From: Leptodontidium sp. MPI-SDFR-AT-0119
Lineage: Eukaryota; Ascomycota; Leotiomycetes; Helotiales; Leptodontidiaceae
Length of the DNA: 64,000 bases
NCBI GenBank assembly: GCA_020726505.1
Contig: JAHLEZ010000007.1
Span: 1,736,001-1,800,000 of the forward strand
Direction of reading: 5' to 3'
How positions within the stretch are numbered: the stretch's first letter is position 1; the number at the start of each line of letters is the position of its first letter. The position numbers and the translations under genes are program-made. This document shows positions 1-16,083 of this stretch, in pieces. The notes beneath the pieces are model-generated. The model was not told the DNA's origin and did no database searches. It saw nothing but the letters and a program-made list of their open reading frames with translations.

Positions 1-631
1 ACACCAAACAATCGCGATATTGAAGAATAGACTTAAAAAGAATAGACTTGAAAAAAGAATTTGATATCAAATCACGGTACTTACCCGAATGCTACCCAAG
101 GTAGGTAAATACATACATATTCCCGTTGGCGAGAGTGTTTTCTTTGTCTTGGCTGTCTTGGTATTGCATTGCTGCTCAACCGTTTCCTACCTATGTATAT
201 ATGACTTCTCACTCACTCAGGAAGGAAGGATGGAGGGAATCAATAACTTCTCAATGGAGTGAGAGCTTAGGTGTGAACTTACGGAGGCTGAGGGCTATTT
301 ATATCTTTGTTGATAAGGCACTGTACGTGGATGAAAAAGAAAAAAGGAATGAGTTGATGATAGTGAGATTCGCTTGATACTAATACTAATACTAATGACG
401 CGTCGCTAAAGCCCACCGGCAAGTAATACGCGCGATCTAACTCCGCAACAAACAAACAACCGCTCTACTGAACCACATTTCATGGTATTATGAGTGATAC
501 ATAAAAGGGTCGTACTTTCAACAGGCGATTCCTCAATCAAGCTGTCCTCCGCTACTCCATGGTTGTGATTGTACGAGTTTCAACCCATATCCAAACGAAC
601 CCCGCCACATATACAACTGACCCTTCAGCAA
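1..631. other. Intergenic, no gene seen
   Basis: No convincing coding sequence on either strand. The stretch holds the 3' flank of the minus-strand sugar transporter that ends at 632. Short open frames here lack any recognisable domain, and none has a codon pattern that stands out. Confidence 0.6.
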
Positions 632-2457
632 TCAAGAATCCTGGAATTTCGAGTCCTTAGTCTCTATGTTCAGAGTATTGAACACAGTACTAATACCCCT
701 AGGCTCAAGACTCTTCTTCACGGGGTTTGGCGCCTGGAACAACTCGTCCAACTCCTCCAGCGTGCGGTCCTTGGTCTCGGGCCAGAAAAAGTAGATGACG
801 ACCAGCTCGAGCACGTCCCAGCAGATAAAGGCGACGTAGAAGTAGTACTTGATGTGCTGGAATGCCGGGCCCGACGCGTACTGGATGATGGCCGAGGCGC
901 AGGCTGTGAACAGCTGCGCGAGCGCCTTGCCCTTGGCGCGCGTGTTGGTGTGCAGGCACTCCACGACGTACATGGGGGATAGGGGCGTCCAGGCGAAGGA
1001 GAAGATGATGCCGAAGAGGTAGATGAATGCGATGGTGGCGTTGGCCGCGGAGGAGTTGTCTGGGTTGTGGTCGGCGAGCTTGGAGGTGGGCGTGAGGATG
1101 CTGAAGCAGACGATGCATGCGGCGAGCGAGTACATGAGGAGTGGTCTCCGTCCGGCCTTGTCGAGGAACATCGTTCCGGTCACAGATGCGACGAAGCAGA
1201 GCGGCGCGTTGATGCCGTTTAGGAGGAGCTTGCGGCTCTGAGATGTGATTCTGGCGTTTTCCAACATGACGGGAAGATAGTAGCTGGTGACTGAGTTGCC
1301 TGACCATTGTCTGAAGACAGCCATGGTGAGGACGCAGATCAGGCGGCGGCGGTGAGCACGAGTCGCAACTAGCTCGCGGTAATCTCACCACCTCTTATCT
1401 GAACCTTCGGTTGAGATTTGATATTCCATCTCCGCCATCTGTAGCTTTACAATTGGGTGCTCTGGATCTTCTTCACCGTGGTACCTTGCCAGGATCGCCC
1501 GTGCGGATTCGTTTCGCCCTTGGCTGATGAGCCATCGAGGGGATTCGGGCAGGAACCAGACGAAGACGAAGATCAGAGAGCTCGCAATAAGCTGGCAGTA
1601 GAGGGGGATACGCCATCCACCGTCCATTGTTTTCGCCGCGTAGACAACCCAGGCGGCAACAATGGCACCAATATACCTTCGCTGCATAAGCAGAGCTCAT
1701 AGATGGAAGGGTGATTGGCTTACCAGAAACAGTTGTAGAGTCCTGACAAAGGTCCACGCCAGGTCGGATGAGCCATTTCGCCCACGTAAACGGGTCCACT
1801 GACGTTGACGAAAGCTACCCCAAATCCGAGGATAAAACGCCCTCCCATGAACATCCCATGATTCAATGCTCGAGCGGTGATGAGAGTGCCTACGATAATG
1901 ATGCAAGAGCCGGTGAACATACCCGCACGTCTACCAAATCGGTCGACGGCAGGACCAACGAATGGGACGGCACATGCGGATCCTATCACACAGAAGTCAG
2001 CGCCTGCCTGTGGTGTTCACAAGTGAGGCGGACACAACATACCGATATTGTAGATGGCGAATATCAGACCAGTGCTGGAAGAGGCAGAAACCCTGTGGTA
2101 TCATAAGTAATGGGCGACTTACTGGTCACCCAGCAAGGCAACTCACATATTAAAATACTTCTGATAGGAAGTCATGGCGTTAATTCCTCTAGTGATAGGT
2201 TAGTAGATGCCAATTGATTCAATCGACGCAGAGGCTACAAACCCCATGACAGAGCCATCAAAACCATTTGTCGTTGCGCACAAATATCCAATCAACAAAC
2301 ACCCGTACAAGCGCAACATACTGATCGTCCATGGCGATTGTTTAGCTTGTTCGAGGCCTTCGGCGGCTAGGACAGTCACATCGTCAATGGTGGTAACAGC
2401 TGGGTCGTGCTGCTCCGCATGCTGGGCAAGAGGATTGTTCTTCTGGCCAGAAGCCAT
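632..2457 (-). pseudogene. MFS sugar (lactose permease-like) transporter with an in-frame TGA
   Basis: Proton-coupled plasma-membrane sugar importer of the major facilitator superfamily, here probably for lactose or another beta-galactoside. The model has five exons (2457-2243, 2188-2147, 2092-2043, 1982-1724, 1676-632) joined by four short GT-AG introns; splicing gives continuous frames. Sugar-porter hallmarks are all present: DRFGRRAG after TM2, PESPRWL after TM6, DKAGRRPLL in the 8-9 loop and PETKDRTLEEL after the last TM. The frame would be 536 codons, the usual family length, but codon 286 is TGA (1387-1385) where homologues have tryptophan (context KRW-stop-DYREL). Reading continues open on the far side, including the conserved QWSGNSVTSYYLP. 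Calling an intron over the stop would remove the conserved DYREL stretch, so I prefer a nonsense mutation or sequence error. It lies near a beta-galactosidase and a regulator, hence the substrate guess. Confidence 0.8.
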
Positions 2458-3319
2458 GGCTTGTGTCCTCCTTGTATGGAACTTGACGTTGGTGGGAGGA
2501 GAAGAAAAGGTTCAGATGAAGTGAAGAGGGAAAGGATATTCCAAAAGATCCAGGCCAGGAGCGGCCCCATATACATACACCCTTGAGCGATTAAATCAAT
2601 AGCTCACCCCCCGGGGCAGAACAAAAACATCAGTGGCTACGAAGAAGAAATGTCTGTGTGTGGAGATCTAGGGGGGAAAGGGGGAGGAGGGGGGAGGGTG
2701 ATTTCGGTACGGTCCTAACCTTGCCGTCCTTCACCCAGACTGTGCATTCAAGGGACCGATCCCTACCTCGAGCAGCACTTACTGTTGGGGCCCCGTGGGG
2801 AAATTCAGCAAGACCCATACTTACCAGCCCGCATTCAGAGCGCCGCGGAGAAATAGGGGGCGGGGAAGGGACGAGGAGGGGATGCGGGCTCGAGTACCGC
2901 GGGGAAACAGTATGTATCGCGGGGAAATTGCGGCAGCAAAGTTCATATCCACCCCCATACTTAGCTTACCTGTCTACAAGTAACGATTTGAAGTGCCTAC
3001 GACGGGGTCATTTCCAAGATTTGGTCGTATGCACAAAGATCCTCCACCACGAAGAGTATCTCACTCGTATTCGCCAAGATATACGACGTCAAGAAAAATG
3101 CAGCACGAAATCGATAAATCAATCCATGAAAGAATACGCCACGTTTAGATAGCATAGCAACGCACATAGCACCGGGCAAAAGACTTTCCAGCTATTTAAA
3201 CATGCGCTTGTTCCTCCCTTTCTGTTTCGTTTGCTCGCCTGTTTGTTTGTATCATCCAATCACTTGTCCATCGCTGCCCAGCTAGGCCGTCCTTGGTCTC
3301 TGACGAAACAAGACACAGG
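2458..3319. promoter_or_regulatory. Divergent promoter with repeated CGGRGAAA elements
   Basis: This region separates the minus-strand transporter from the plus-strand secreted protein. It contains direct, same-strand copies of a GC-rich element with core CGGRGAAA: CCGCGGAGAAAT at 2843-2854, CCGCGGGGAAAC at 2897-2908 and TCGCGGGGAAAT at 2917-2928. Weaker relatives are CGTGGGGAAATT near 2794-2805 and CGGGGAAGG at 2861-2869. The last two strong copies are exactly 20 bp apart. A CGG triplet is what Zn2Cys6 factors usually contact, so binding by the regulator at 10782-12886 is an inference. Confidence 0.45.
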
Positions 3320-5263
3320 ATGTATCCTGCTCTTACTTTCCCACTCACCCTCGCCCTCCTTTATGGGTCGGTTGGGGCATTCCCATCAGCCCAGAATGCA
3401 GCCAAGGGGTATGCCGATCCTATTCCACCGCCACCCAAGCCGGAGCCCATATCTCTTGTCACGCTTCCGTTGCCGCCAATTGCCCCTAGCGATGCGGTCG
3501 GGGCCTGCACATCATCAATCAACCCCCATGGGACGGGGTGCCTCATTCAGAACGGCTCATGGGCATCAGGAACAAGCTTCCAAGCTGGAAACTTCTTGCC
3601 AGATGGCCATCACATTGTGGCACTGGTCAACTACACCGGTGCCCCAGCTGCACCAGCGCCCGCAAGTATCTATTCAGGACCACAGATTATCATCCTCAAG
3701 ACCGACGGAACGACTTTCAAGAATGGAGACTCATGGAAGTGCATTACCTGCGGCGTGCCTGCGCAGAACAAAGTGGGCATGAGCGCAGCCCTCGATTATC
3801 CGCAAACCTTTGATGATGGTCGCCGATTGCTTGTGGGAACCAATGTGATCGACTGTCACGGCAGCCTCATCAGTGAGAGTTGTACACCCCAAAAAACATT
3901 CATCTATCCACTCCGTTGGAATGCCACCACCGACGGTTCTGGTGCGGGTGGGAGCATGCGAGAGCTACGCCTGCATCCAGACAACATTCACTTGATGTTC
4001 AACACGTTTGGAAGCAGCCCAAGCGGTGCTTTTGGCGAATATGTGTTCATCGCCCGTCTGGATTTCAACGCAGCTCCAAAAACAGGCTTGCCTTTGGCTC
4101 CGCGATATGACCTTGGCTCGGTCTATCTACTCGTCGATCCCACCGCCCAACCAGCTATCACGGCCGTGGGCAAGAAACTGAGCATCAACTCATCCGCTAT
4201 TGCGGTTGGTGAAGGAAGAGGCTTTGCCAGTCGTGGAGCTGAGGTAACTCAGGTCGGCTTCCCTGTGGAATCATGCAACGCCGACCTGACGGCATTCGAC
4301 CTCACCACTGGAGCATGGCGACGTCTCACAGAACATCCAGAGTATTCCGATCCTATGCAAACCTCTCCTGATGGGGAGTGGATGGTCATCGAGGACACCC
4401 GCGGCTCCGGCCGACAGATGTTCCTGTCTGGCATGAGATATGTTCCACCGCTCACAGATATGCTCAGCGTGATTGTCACCACGTCCTTCCGCAACAACGG
4501 AGGTCGTCGTTTCATGGAACCATACCTGCTAGACAAGTACGGTGACCGCGGAACCTACTTTGGCCAGAAGATCACCGGCGACAACAACGGTGTCCAAGGC
4601 AGCGGTGCGTACAACGACCCTGAGTGGAACGCCATGGCAGATCCGAGATGGTCGCCAAATGGGAGGCAGATTGTGATCTGGCAAGCACTTGCTAGTCCTC
4701 CAGCTTGCGGTGGTGCTAACCCTCTACCTTGCTATACATCCAAGGAACCAGGCAAAGCCAACTACCGCGTCCTGATCGCGACATTGACCTCCCGTAAAGC
4801 CACCGTCGCACCACCCGTCAAGCTAGCCTCGGACGTCGTTCCCTGGGGCACCCCCTACGTCCCAGGCAGTAGTTTCCCTGAGATAAAACAGCTGCCGGCG
4901 GGTAGCTACACGCTCGACGGGAAGTTCAGTGGCAAGGCAGATGTGCAGATCATATACTCCAACCCAACTACCATCGGGACCGTCGCAGTCAAGTACACCC
5001 GGTTCTCGGACGACGGACTTCACTTCCTCGACGGCACCGAATCGGTGTCTCTCGGGAAGCCTGCGGATCCTGCGACTGCGGGCGTCCACTGCGACTGGTT
5101 CTCTGATCTGACGCAGAGCGGGAAGACGAGCGCGACGAAGAAGACGAGTCCGGGTGGTTTCCATGTCGATATTGATCCCTTCACTAATATGTTTACGGCG
5201 AATGGAACGCTGACTACGGCTGTGGATGGCATATCGTGGTTTCAGCCTGTGAATGGCGGATGA
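3320..5263 (+). CDS. Secreted beta-propeller (PD40/TolB-like) protein, possibly saponin-hydrolase family
   Basis: Intronless gene of 647 codons. I start at 3320 because this ATG opens a clean signal peptide (MYPALTFPLTLALLYGSVGA) ending before FPSAQ; an upstream ATG at 3293 would add nine polar residues before it. A short proline-rich linker (PIPPPPKPEP) follows. Beta-propeller blades of PD40 type can be seen, for example SPDGEWMVIED near residue 350 and SPNGRQIVIWQ near 450, together with paired cysteines and several N-glycosylation sequons, as expected of an extracellular enzyme. The layout resembles fungal extracellular proteins annotated as saponin hydrolases, which remove the sugar chain from triterpene saponins; that is family recollection, not proof. 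It is divergent to the sugar transporter and shares its promoter. Confidence 0.7.
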   Translation: MYPALTFPLTLALLYGSVGAFPSAQNAAKGYADPIPPPPKPEPISLVTLPLPPIAPSDAVGACTSSINPHGTGCLIQNGSWASGTSFQAGNFLPDGHHIVALVNYTGAPAAPAPASIYSGPQIIILKTDGTTFKNGDSWKCITCGVPAQNKVGMSAALDYPQTFDDGRRLLVGTNVIDCHGSLISESCTPQKTFIYPLRWNATTDGSGAGGSMRELRLHPDNIHLMFNTFGSSPSGAFGEYVFIARLDFNAAPKTGLPLAPRYDLGSVYLLVDPTAQPAITAVGKKLSINSSAIAVGEGRGFASRGAEVTQVGFPVESCNADLTAFDLTTGAWRRLTEHPEYSDPMQTSPDGEWMVIEDTRGSGRQMFLSGMRYVPPLTDMLSVIVTTSFRNNGGRRFMEPYLLDKYGDRGTYFGQKITGDNNGVQGSGAYNDPEWNAMADPRWSPNGRQIVIWQALASPPACGGANPLPCYTSKEPGKANYRVLIATLTSRKATVAPPVKLASDVVPWGTPYVPGSSFPEIKQLPAGSYTLDGKFSGKADVQIIYSNPTTIGTVAVKYTRFSDDGLHFLDGTESVSLGKPADPATAGVHCDWFSDLTQSGKTSATKKTSPGGFHVDIDPFTNMFTANGTLTTAVDGISWFQPVNGG

Positions 5264-6489
5264 ACATGTTTGGGTATCTTGGAGTGGGGAAATGCTTGTT
5301 CCATAGATTACATAGATATTATTATTGTGTAAAAGCTATAATGATAAAAAAACATGAATACACAATGTTTCAAAGCTTTGGGTTGCCTTGTCCTTCTCCT
5401 TCTCCTCCTCCTCCTCCAGCAAAGTCAAAGAAACCACCAAAACAGCACCACGATTAAGAAACCCATCTTTCGTAACTAAAGTGATATTTTACACTACACA
5501 ACAGGTACAAGTACGTACTTAAGGATGTGAAATTATGATTCAGGGACCAGCTCTCAAAAACTGACTCATGAATGAGTGCTTACATGAGTGGCCCGACCTC
5601 AGAACCAACATGTATCCTAGCTTATGTTGTCCTTGCTCTTGACTTGTATGTATGTATGCATGTATGTATGTATGTATGTATGTATGTATGTATGTATGTA
5701 TGTATGTATGTATGTATGTATGTATGTATGTATGTATGTATGTATGTATGTATGTATGTATGTATGTATGTATGTATGTATGTATGTATGTATGTATGTA
5801 TGTATGTATGTATGTATGCATGCATGTATGTATGTATACATATATGCACATAAGATCCTCTTTCCCACAATCGAATGTACCTGTTCTCTAGCCGCGAATC
5901 TACGATATGCCCGTGTTTTTCCTTCTCTAATTTTGTTTATTTTTATTTATTTACCGAGCCTGAGAGGAAAGAGAGGCGTTCTTCTCATTCTCCTTGACAG
6001 AACTAATTAATCAATACTGTCATCATGCCATTTAAGTATATACCTATTATAGGACTTTTGGTGGGGCATTTGATTGATTAAATGTGGTATGGATAGAGAG
6101 CGATAATAATATGGTTACGATTTGTTTGCCGGTTTTAAGGTTGATTTCCCCTCTGTTTATGTTTATTCACTTCGGTTAGAATATCCGATCAGACTCGGTG
6201 GATTCCAGGGTCTGTAAGAATCGATCTGAGTTCGAAAAGCTTTCTTCTCTCTATAAACACAGAACTTGAAGCCGAAATCTTTGCAATGTCATCTCTAAGA
6301 CATGTATTTTATTTGTTTAGCAGGCTGCCACCTGAATCGCGTGGTCCGTACACTCGCCGCGAACATGTCGTAGGACGAGGAATAATAATACCATATGTCT
6401 ATGAGTCATACATTCTAATTTCCACTGTTTCCTCCCGGAAAGATTCTGGGAAACTGTACCTTCTGATTAAAAATAATGATTTCCTATCA
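5264..6489. other. Intergenic with microsatellite, no gene
   Basis: Convergent 3' flanks of the propeller gene and the beta-galactosidase. The only structure I see is the TATG microsatellite at 5646-5841 and a TCC/TCT-rich pyrimidine tract near 5390-5420. Long open frames on both strands across the microsatellite are artefacts of its 4-base period. Confidence 0.7.
5646..5841. repeat. (TATG)n tetranucleotide microsatellite, about 49 units
   Basis: Near-perfect tandem TATG/CATA repeat of about 196 bp, broken only by three TGCA interruptions near its two ends. It lies between two convergent genes and is likely to be length-variable. Confidence 0.95.
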
Positions 6490-10781
<4,292 letters not shown>

Positions 10782-12886
10782 ATGCCTCCCACCAGGACAT
10801 TGATGACGGCGCGTGCATGCGACTCGTGCCGTCGAAGAAAAGTTAAGTGCGATGTAGGTTGCCCCAATATCTCCTCCTACCCCTTTTCCTCTCCGCACCA
10901 CTTTCCGTTGAGCAAGAAGGCTGACTGATCACTCCCTCACTAATGACACCCAGGGGTCAGCGGTGTGTGCGAATTGCCGGACTTCTCAGCTTCACTGCCA
11001 GTATACCATTCCGTCGAGGAAACGAGGCCCAAAGGTATCCAGAACAGTTCCCCTTCACGATGCGCCTCCCCCTGCAACTATCCATACTCCGTCTCCTACC
11101 ACCCAGACGGACACTGGTGAATCTCAACTCTGGCTGAGTCCAACCAGTCGGCAATACCATGCCGAAGTGCAACCGAGCAGAGAGTCGATTTCTCCTCGAC
11201 TGCCTGCACCAATGGCAATGACAATAGCATCCGATGTGGCTGAATCCCCCAACTCAATTCCTACGCCCCACACATCCCATACATCCCATACGGCCCATAC
11301 ATCTCAACCCCACCACACGCCCCTAGACATTGGACAGTTCGGTAACTCGTTCGCTTTGTCAGGATCTTCGCCAGGGTTTGCTCCTGGCAACATGACCCAA
11401 AAAGCACAGGCGATCCGGGACGACTTGCTGCAGCTGATCACCTCCGCACTGACTCCAGTGTCCGCCCTTGAGGCTGTAAACAGCTGCATCGATCTGTACA
11501 TGCAATATACCTTCCCAACAGCTCCGTCAGTTCACGAGCCCACACTCCGGGCAAGCGCGTTGAGCTTCTTCTCAAGCACTAACACGGCAGACGTGTTCCA
11601 GGGCCACACTCGGCTGGAGGAGATTCAAAATTTGCGAGCTTTTGCCCTCCTAATTGCTCTATGTGCGTCGGTTTCGTCGGTCATGCCTGAGTCCTTGCTG
11701 GCCTATCGACAAGTCCTTGCCAAACCATGCCTCGATGCCTCTCGAGAAATCATGAGGAGTATCGAGGACTTCGACATTGCACAACCAAACTCGACCTCGA
11801 TAGCTGTAAGGATATTTCATTCCAATGCTCTGGAGCACATTACAGGAGATTCCACTTTATGCTATTACATCCTAGGGCAAGCAACTCTTCTCATCCGCAG
11901 CATGCGCCTACATGACGAGGAAGCACTCAAGAGTCACGACGCAATCGAGGCGCAACTCTTACGATCTCTCTTCTGGCAAATTTATGCCGCAGATCAGGCG
12001 TCTGCGTGTCTACGTAATCGTCCATTCTTTCTTCACGAGTTACTATTTGATGGGGAGCTAAGTGTGCGTCCCCATGGGGAATCCGTCATACCAATGGTCG
12101 ATCCGGCCAAATTGTGGTCTGGAGATGTCTTTGAAGAGCGCATCTTGATAGGATTTCACTTTCTTCCCCGTCTCTGGTCCTCGGCTGCCAAACTCTTATC
12201 TGGAATAAGGATACATGGGAAGGAGAATTTAGGTGCGGACAAAACTCACCTGATACAAAAGTATATGGGGTTTCTTGGCATTCTCGATCGCTTGCCGCAC
12301 TGGTTGCAAGCTGCGAACGTGATTATATCGCGTGATGATAGCGAAGGGACCCAGTTTCAGAAAACCGCCTTCTGGACCCAGAGGTGCACCATTCTGGTGA
12401 CCTTTCAGTGCCTGCGGCTAGTTATCCTGCAACAATGTGTCGACTGCAAAGTTTGGGACGTCATGGGTCTTAATGACGAAGCCCTGACTCTGTCGATGGT
12501 GAAGATCGGAATCGTAAATGACTTCCTCCAGACCTTAGACGACATCCCATTTATCTACCTCCAAATCAAGGGCGAGCCAACGGCAAGTATTCTGGCTGGC
12601 GTACATCTGTAATGAGCAACTGTTGACTTTTCTCGCTTAGGTACAAAGGATCCGTCGGGTCGGTAGCGTTCTCCTCCAAATCCTAGATAATGTCACCGAT
12701 GAGATTATCGTCATGCGTGCAGAGCATTACTTCGCTCGCATACTAGATATCTTGGCCAAATTGGACTCCAAATCTTCAGCCGTCCTAGCGGAGCTGAAGG
12801 AGTTGAATCCGGCGAGATTTGAGTCCTCGCGAGCACTTGGAGAAAGTACTACTTTTTTGGACCTACTATCTCATCAGCCACCGTGA
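10782..12886 (+). CDS. Zn2Cys6 transcription factor with fungal-specific TF domain
   Basis: Nuclear DNA-binding regulator, likely specific for the adjacent sugar genes. The model has three exons (10782-10853, 10954-12582, 12641-12886), 648 residues. Joining exons 1 and 2 completes the zinc cluster C-x2-C-x6-C-x5-C-x2-C-x6-C (ACDSCRRRKVKCD then GSAVCANC and HC), followed by the basic linker SRKRGPKV; neither exon alone contains it. Intron 1 (100 nt) has GTAGGT, a CTAAT branch site and CAG. Intron 2 (58 nt) appears to be a GC-AG intron (ACG|GCAAGT to TTAG), giving the smooth join GEPT-VQRIRRVGS. The middle-homology region lies about residues 200-400, containing LRSLFWQIYAADQ, where such proteins sense effectors. 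A His-Thr-Ser-rich low-complexity stretch precedes it. Confidence 0.88.
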
Positions 12887-15144
12887 ATGTCAGATCTCAT
12901 CATCCGCTGCTCATCCTTACACAAGGCTGAGATAGGGCAATCGAACCATCGGAATATTAGCCTCCACTTCATCCTGGTGTTATTGGGTCACACCGCTTGT
13001 TTAGAAATTTAGCACGAGTATTCATATACCGATCTCTCCCCAGGTACAAAAGGCTCTAGCCGAATGCTAAGCGCTAATCTGACCTTGCGTTGTTCCGGTA
13101 ATGATATTGGCTCGAACAATGGCGACCGTAGTCTTCCTTGCATTGTCACAACGCTAAAGAGACGCACAATGAATACTCTGTAGTGTGGAAGACGCGCGCA
13201 AAGTGGTTCAGCGATTTGCCCTGTGTAGGGAGGTTGCGGGGAAAGAGATCGCTTTGGGGAGGGGTCAAGGCTTTATTTTTGGGGATATATTTTAGGTGTG
13301 CTGATACCTGGTTCCAGTGGACGGCGTGGTCTTGATACATGGTACGGTATGGTTTTGGATAAGAAAAGGAGGTGGATGATGTAAGGACTGTTATGAAATA
13401 TCTGCGAGGAAGATATTTGGAAAAGAATTAGCCTAGATCATGTTTAAAGAGGCCTGGCCTTTAATAGTTGAAATCTGGGCTCTTCCAAGGATGGTCTCAA
13501 GAAAGAGGGGAGCTCCTTCACTTGGCCTTCAAGGACTTTACAGAGCTCTCATGTCCTTCAAGTGCAGCATGATGATGCGCTGTTTCTCTGAATCTATTTT
13601 TGTTCCTAGCGTCTGTCTCTCCCAACAGAAGCAGTCGCGTGATGGCTTGATTTCCTTGCGATGCTGGTTGGTGAATGTGTTGGTTTGTCGGCAGTGACAT
13701 TACAGGCATCAAAGACGCCGGAAGGGCCTGAAGGGACCTTCCTGGAAAGCGCTATGGCGCTAGAGGACGCTAGGTGATGCTGGAAGGCAGTGGAAGGCAC
13801 TGGAAATACAATGGCACGCCCATTGCATGAGCCATTGTAAATACTGTGAAAGTCCCTCAGAGCCTTTAAAAACAAGGTGCTCGGGTAGTATTATTAGAAC
13901 ACACAAATTTTACAGAATCACTAAACGCCAACAGCATGCTAGCTGCAGTTCCGGCGTCCAGCCGTTCTAACTCGTGCAATTGCCGAGTTGCGAGGCTGGG
14001 AATGTCAAACGAACCCCCGTCTGTCTCCTTGGTCCTGAAATCATGGCAAGAACGCTTCGTATTTCGCATGCTAGGATTCCTCGAGTATGTCGGCGGACAG
14101 ACACCGACCGCTTCGGGAAATCTGATACAAAAAGAGAGACCCCGGCTGAGCCCGTCTTGGACTTGATGCTTTGTCATGAGGCGGAGCTCTAAGGTACATA
14201 TCGACTCGTTTTACTAACTTACCTATCATTTCCCCCGACCCGTAGGATTTTTGTTGGATCCCAGATCACGTGTCGCTGCCTATTAGGCAGTTACAGTCTA
14301 TTTTCTTTATACATACCTAGACAGTTTGCTTTGCAATGAAGTATTCTGCCACAACCTACTGTTTTCCGCCACGCAGGGTGGACGTTAGCCGGAGTTTGGA
14401 CTGTTCAGGACTGGTCACACAACATAACTGACACAAAAATATAGGGAATTATCAATAGATTCCCAAATTTAGAATCAACTAAATTCAAAGTACCAGTGCG
14501 TCTCCTGACGCAGGGATGCACGTTAATACGAGATATTTCTAAGCAAACTTCATGTATTTGATAAACTATCTTAGATACAATTAAATAATATTAAACTACT
14601 TCGTATTAAGGGTAATAATCTGACATTTTACGTCTGTGCTAAATGACCTAGATTTTACTAATTAGGGAGAAATCTGTCTATGAAACGTAAAGCAGTCTAC
14701 CTTGTCGAACGCACGAACCTTGGTTCTCGAAGTCGCTAAAGAAGAACATCATGCTGCGATGCTCCGTTAGTCTGGTGTCTAGAGCGCATGTTTGGGTGGC
14801 CAGTCAACTCACAGCTTTGGGCGCCTCTCGTGTCCTTTGTGATGAGCCATCATGACCTTACAGCGAGCGCAGCTGCCGCAGCTGTGGTCTTGCCATTCCA
14901 CCAGTTGCCACTTATCACCACACGCAGCGTGCGCAACACCGTATTCTATACCACTAGCTGAAGTGTTTGGTACAAATAGCGTAAGGAGCACATTGCTTGA
15001 ATCAGGATAATGGGGGCGCCGAAAGCGGATTTGGTGACGTAGATTCATAGAGTGATCTCGAAGAAGGCCGCCATAGTCGACTTCATAGAGGAGTTCAACC
15101 ACAGTCCTAGTATTCCTCAAACGGCCTTTGCACCCCCTTTTGGA

Positions 15145-15175
<31 letters not shown>

Positions 15176-16083
15176 CGTTGAATCAAACAATCGCGAGGCG
15201 TTCGCCGCCATGACTACGTCTCAGCAGGGACCACCTGCAGACGTTGATTCAGCCGGATTAGAGAAAGGCACCGCTGAACACCCTCCATCTGCGCCGAATC
15301 ACCTCGCCCTAAAATGAGTAAACGGGTTCTTCATCCTACGAAGGGGCGGCGTTGCGGCCAAGCAGGGGAAAGCAGTCTCAGAAAGATGAGCTGTCTTAAC
15401 ACTTTACACACTTAATATACTTCTCAACTTTCAGCTGGTGATAGCGAACTAGATAGACTCTTTGTACACTACGGACAGAGTAACATAATTCAACTCGTTA
15501 GATTCCAACCTTTTTCCCCTTCCCCTATCCAATCCCGTACAATTTCTCGCCTCCAGCAAGCGTAAGGCTCTTTTATCAAGTTTTAAGACCAAAGGACCTT
15601 GAGGTTTCTTGGTCATCGGAAACTATACAGTGTCCTGTCCAGCTTTCAATCTAAGCTACCTTTGACGAGGCATTAAGAATGCCTCCTTAACGAGCTTCAA
15701 ACGGTATGTCGGGCGTGCTGCAACTTCTTCTGGTTACATGGCTTGGGAGGAATAGTTTCTTACATCACACTGCTGCGAGATAGCTTTGGACAGCGCGGCA
15801 ACTGACTGGAATCTACCGTGCCAGCAATCGTCCATAATAGAGTCCAACACGGAGTCACTATGGAGTTTGGGAAACATCATTCGCTGCAGCTGCTCGACAA
15901 TAACTATACCATGATCTTCACCAAAGTCTTGATCATCATAAACCTCAACTCCGGAATTGATGTAGTAGAATATGGAGCCAAGAGCGAATTGTTGAGTTCA
16001 ACCTCTGTTCAAGGTGCTCGTTGTCTTATACTCCTCTGTCCGTTTAAGTGACAAAAGATCTATTTAATTCTCCTACCACTATC
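12887..16083. other. Long gene-poor stretch, no supported gene
   Basis: About 3.2 kb without a gene I can support. The 14.4-14.7 kb part is AT-rich and may be an old mutated repeat. A 28-nt poly-C tract is at 15145-15172. Small open frames around 13.6-14.2 kb and 15.8-16.0 kb have no recognised domain. A minus-strand frame at 14809-15186 translates the poly-C as glycine and ends in a cysteine/histidine-rich tail I do not recognise. Confidence 0.5.
15145..15172. repeat. Poly-C homopolymer tract (28 nt)
   Basis: Twenty-eight consecutive C on the plus strand, followed by T and CCC. Long C/G runs are uncommon in fungal DNA and are prone to length error in sequencing. Confidence 0.95.

Noticed and set aside
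1385..1391. GTGAGA at the transporter stop read as an intron donor
   Set aside because: The only near acceptor would delete DYREL and the following conserved residues, which are in frame and family-typical; a nonsense change is simpler.
5540..6010. Several long open frames of Tyr-Ile-His-Thr or Met-Tyr-Val-Cys repeats on both strands
   Set aside because: They are translations of the TATG microsatellite; a 4-base period leaves all frames open and is not evidence of coding.
12601..12640. GT donor alternative for the regulator's last intron
   Set aside because: It would give a 40-nt intron and insert six extra residues; the GC donor at 12583 has a better consensus and length.
14809..15186. Minus-strand frame with a polyglycine start and a Cys/His-rich end
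   Set aside because: The glycine run is the poly-C tract, and neither homologous domain nor supporting context is seen.
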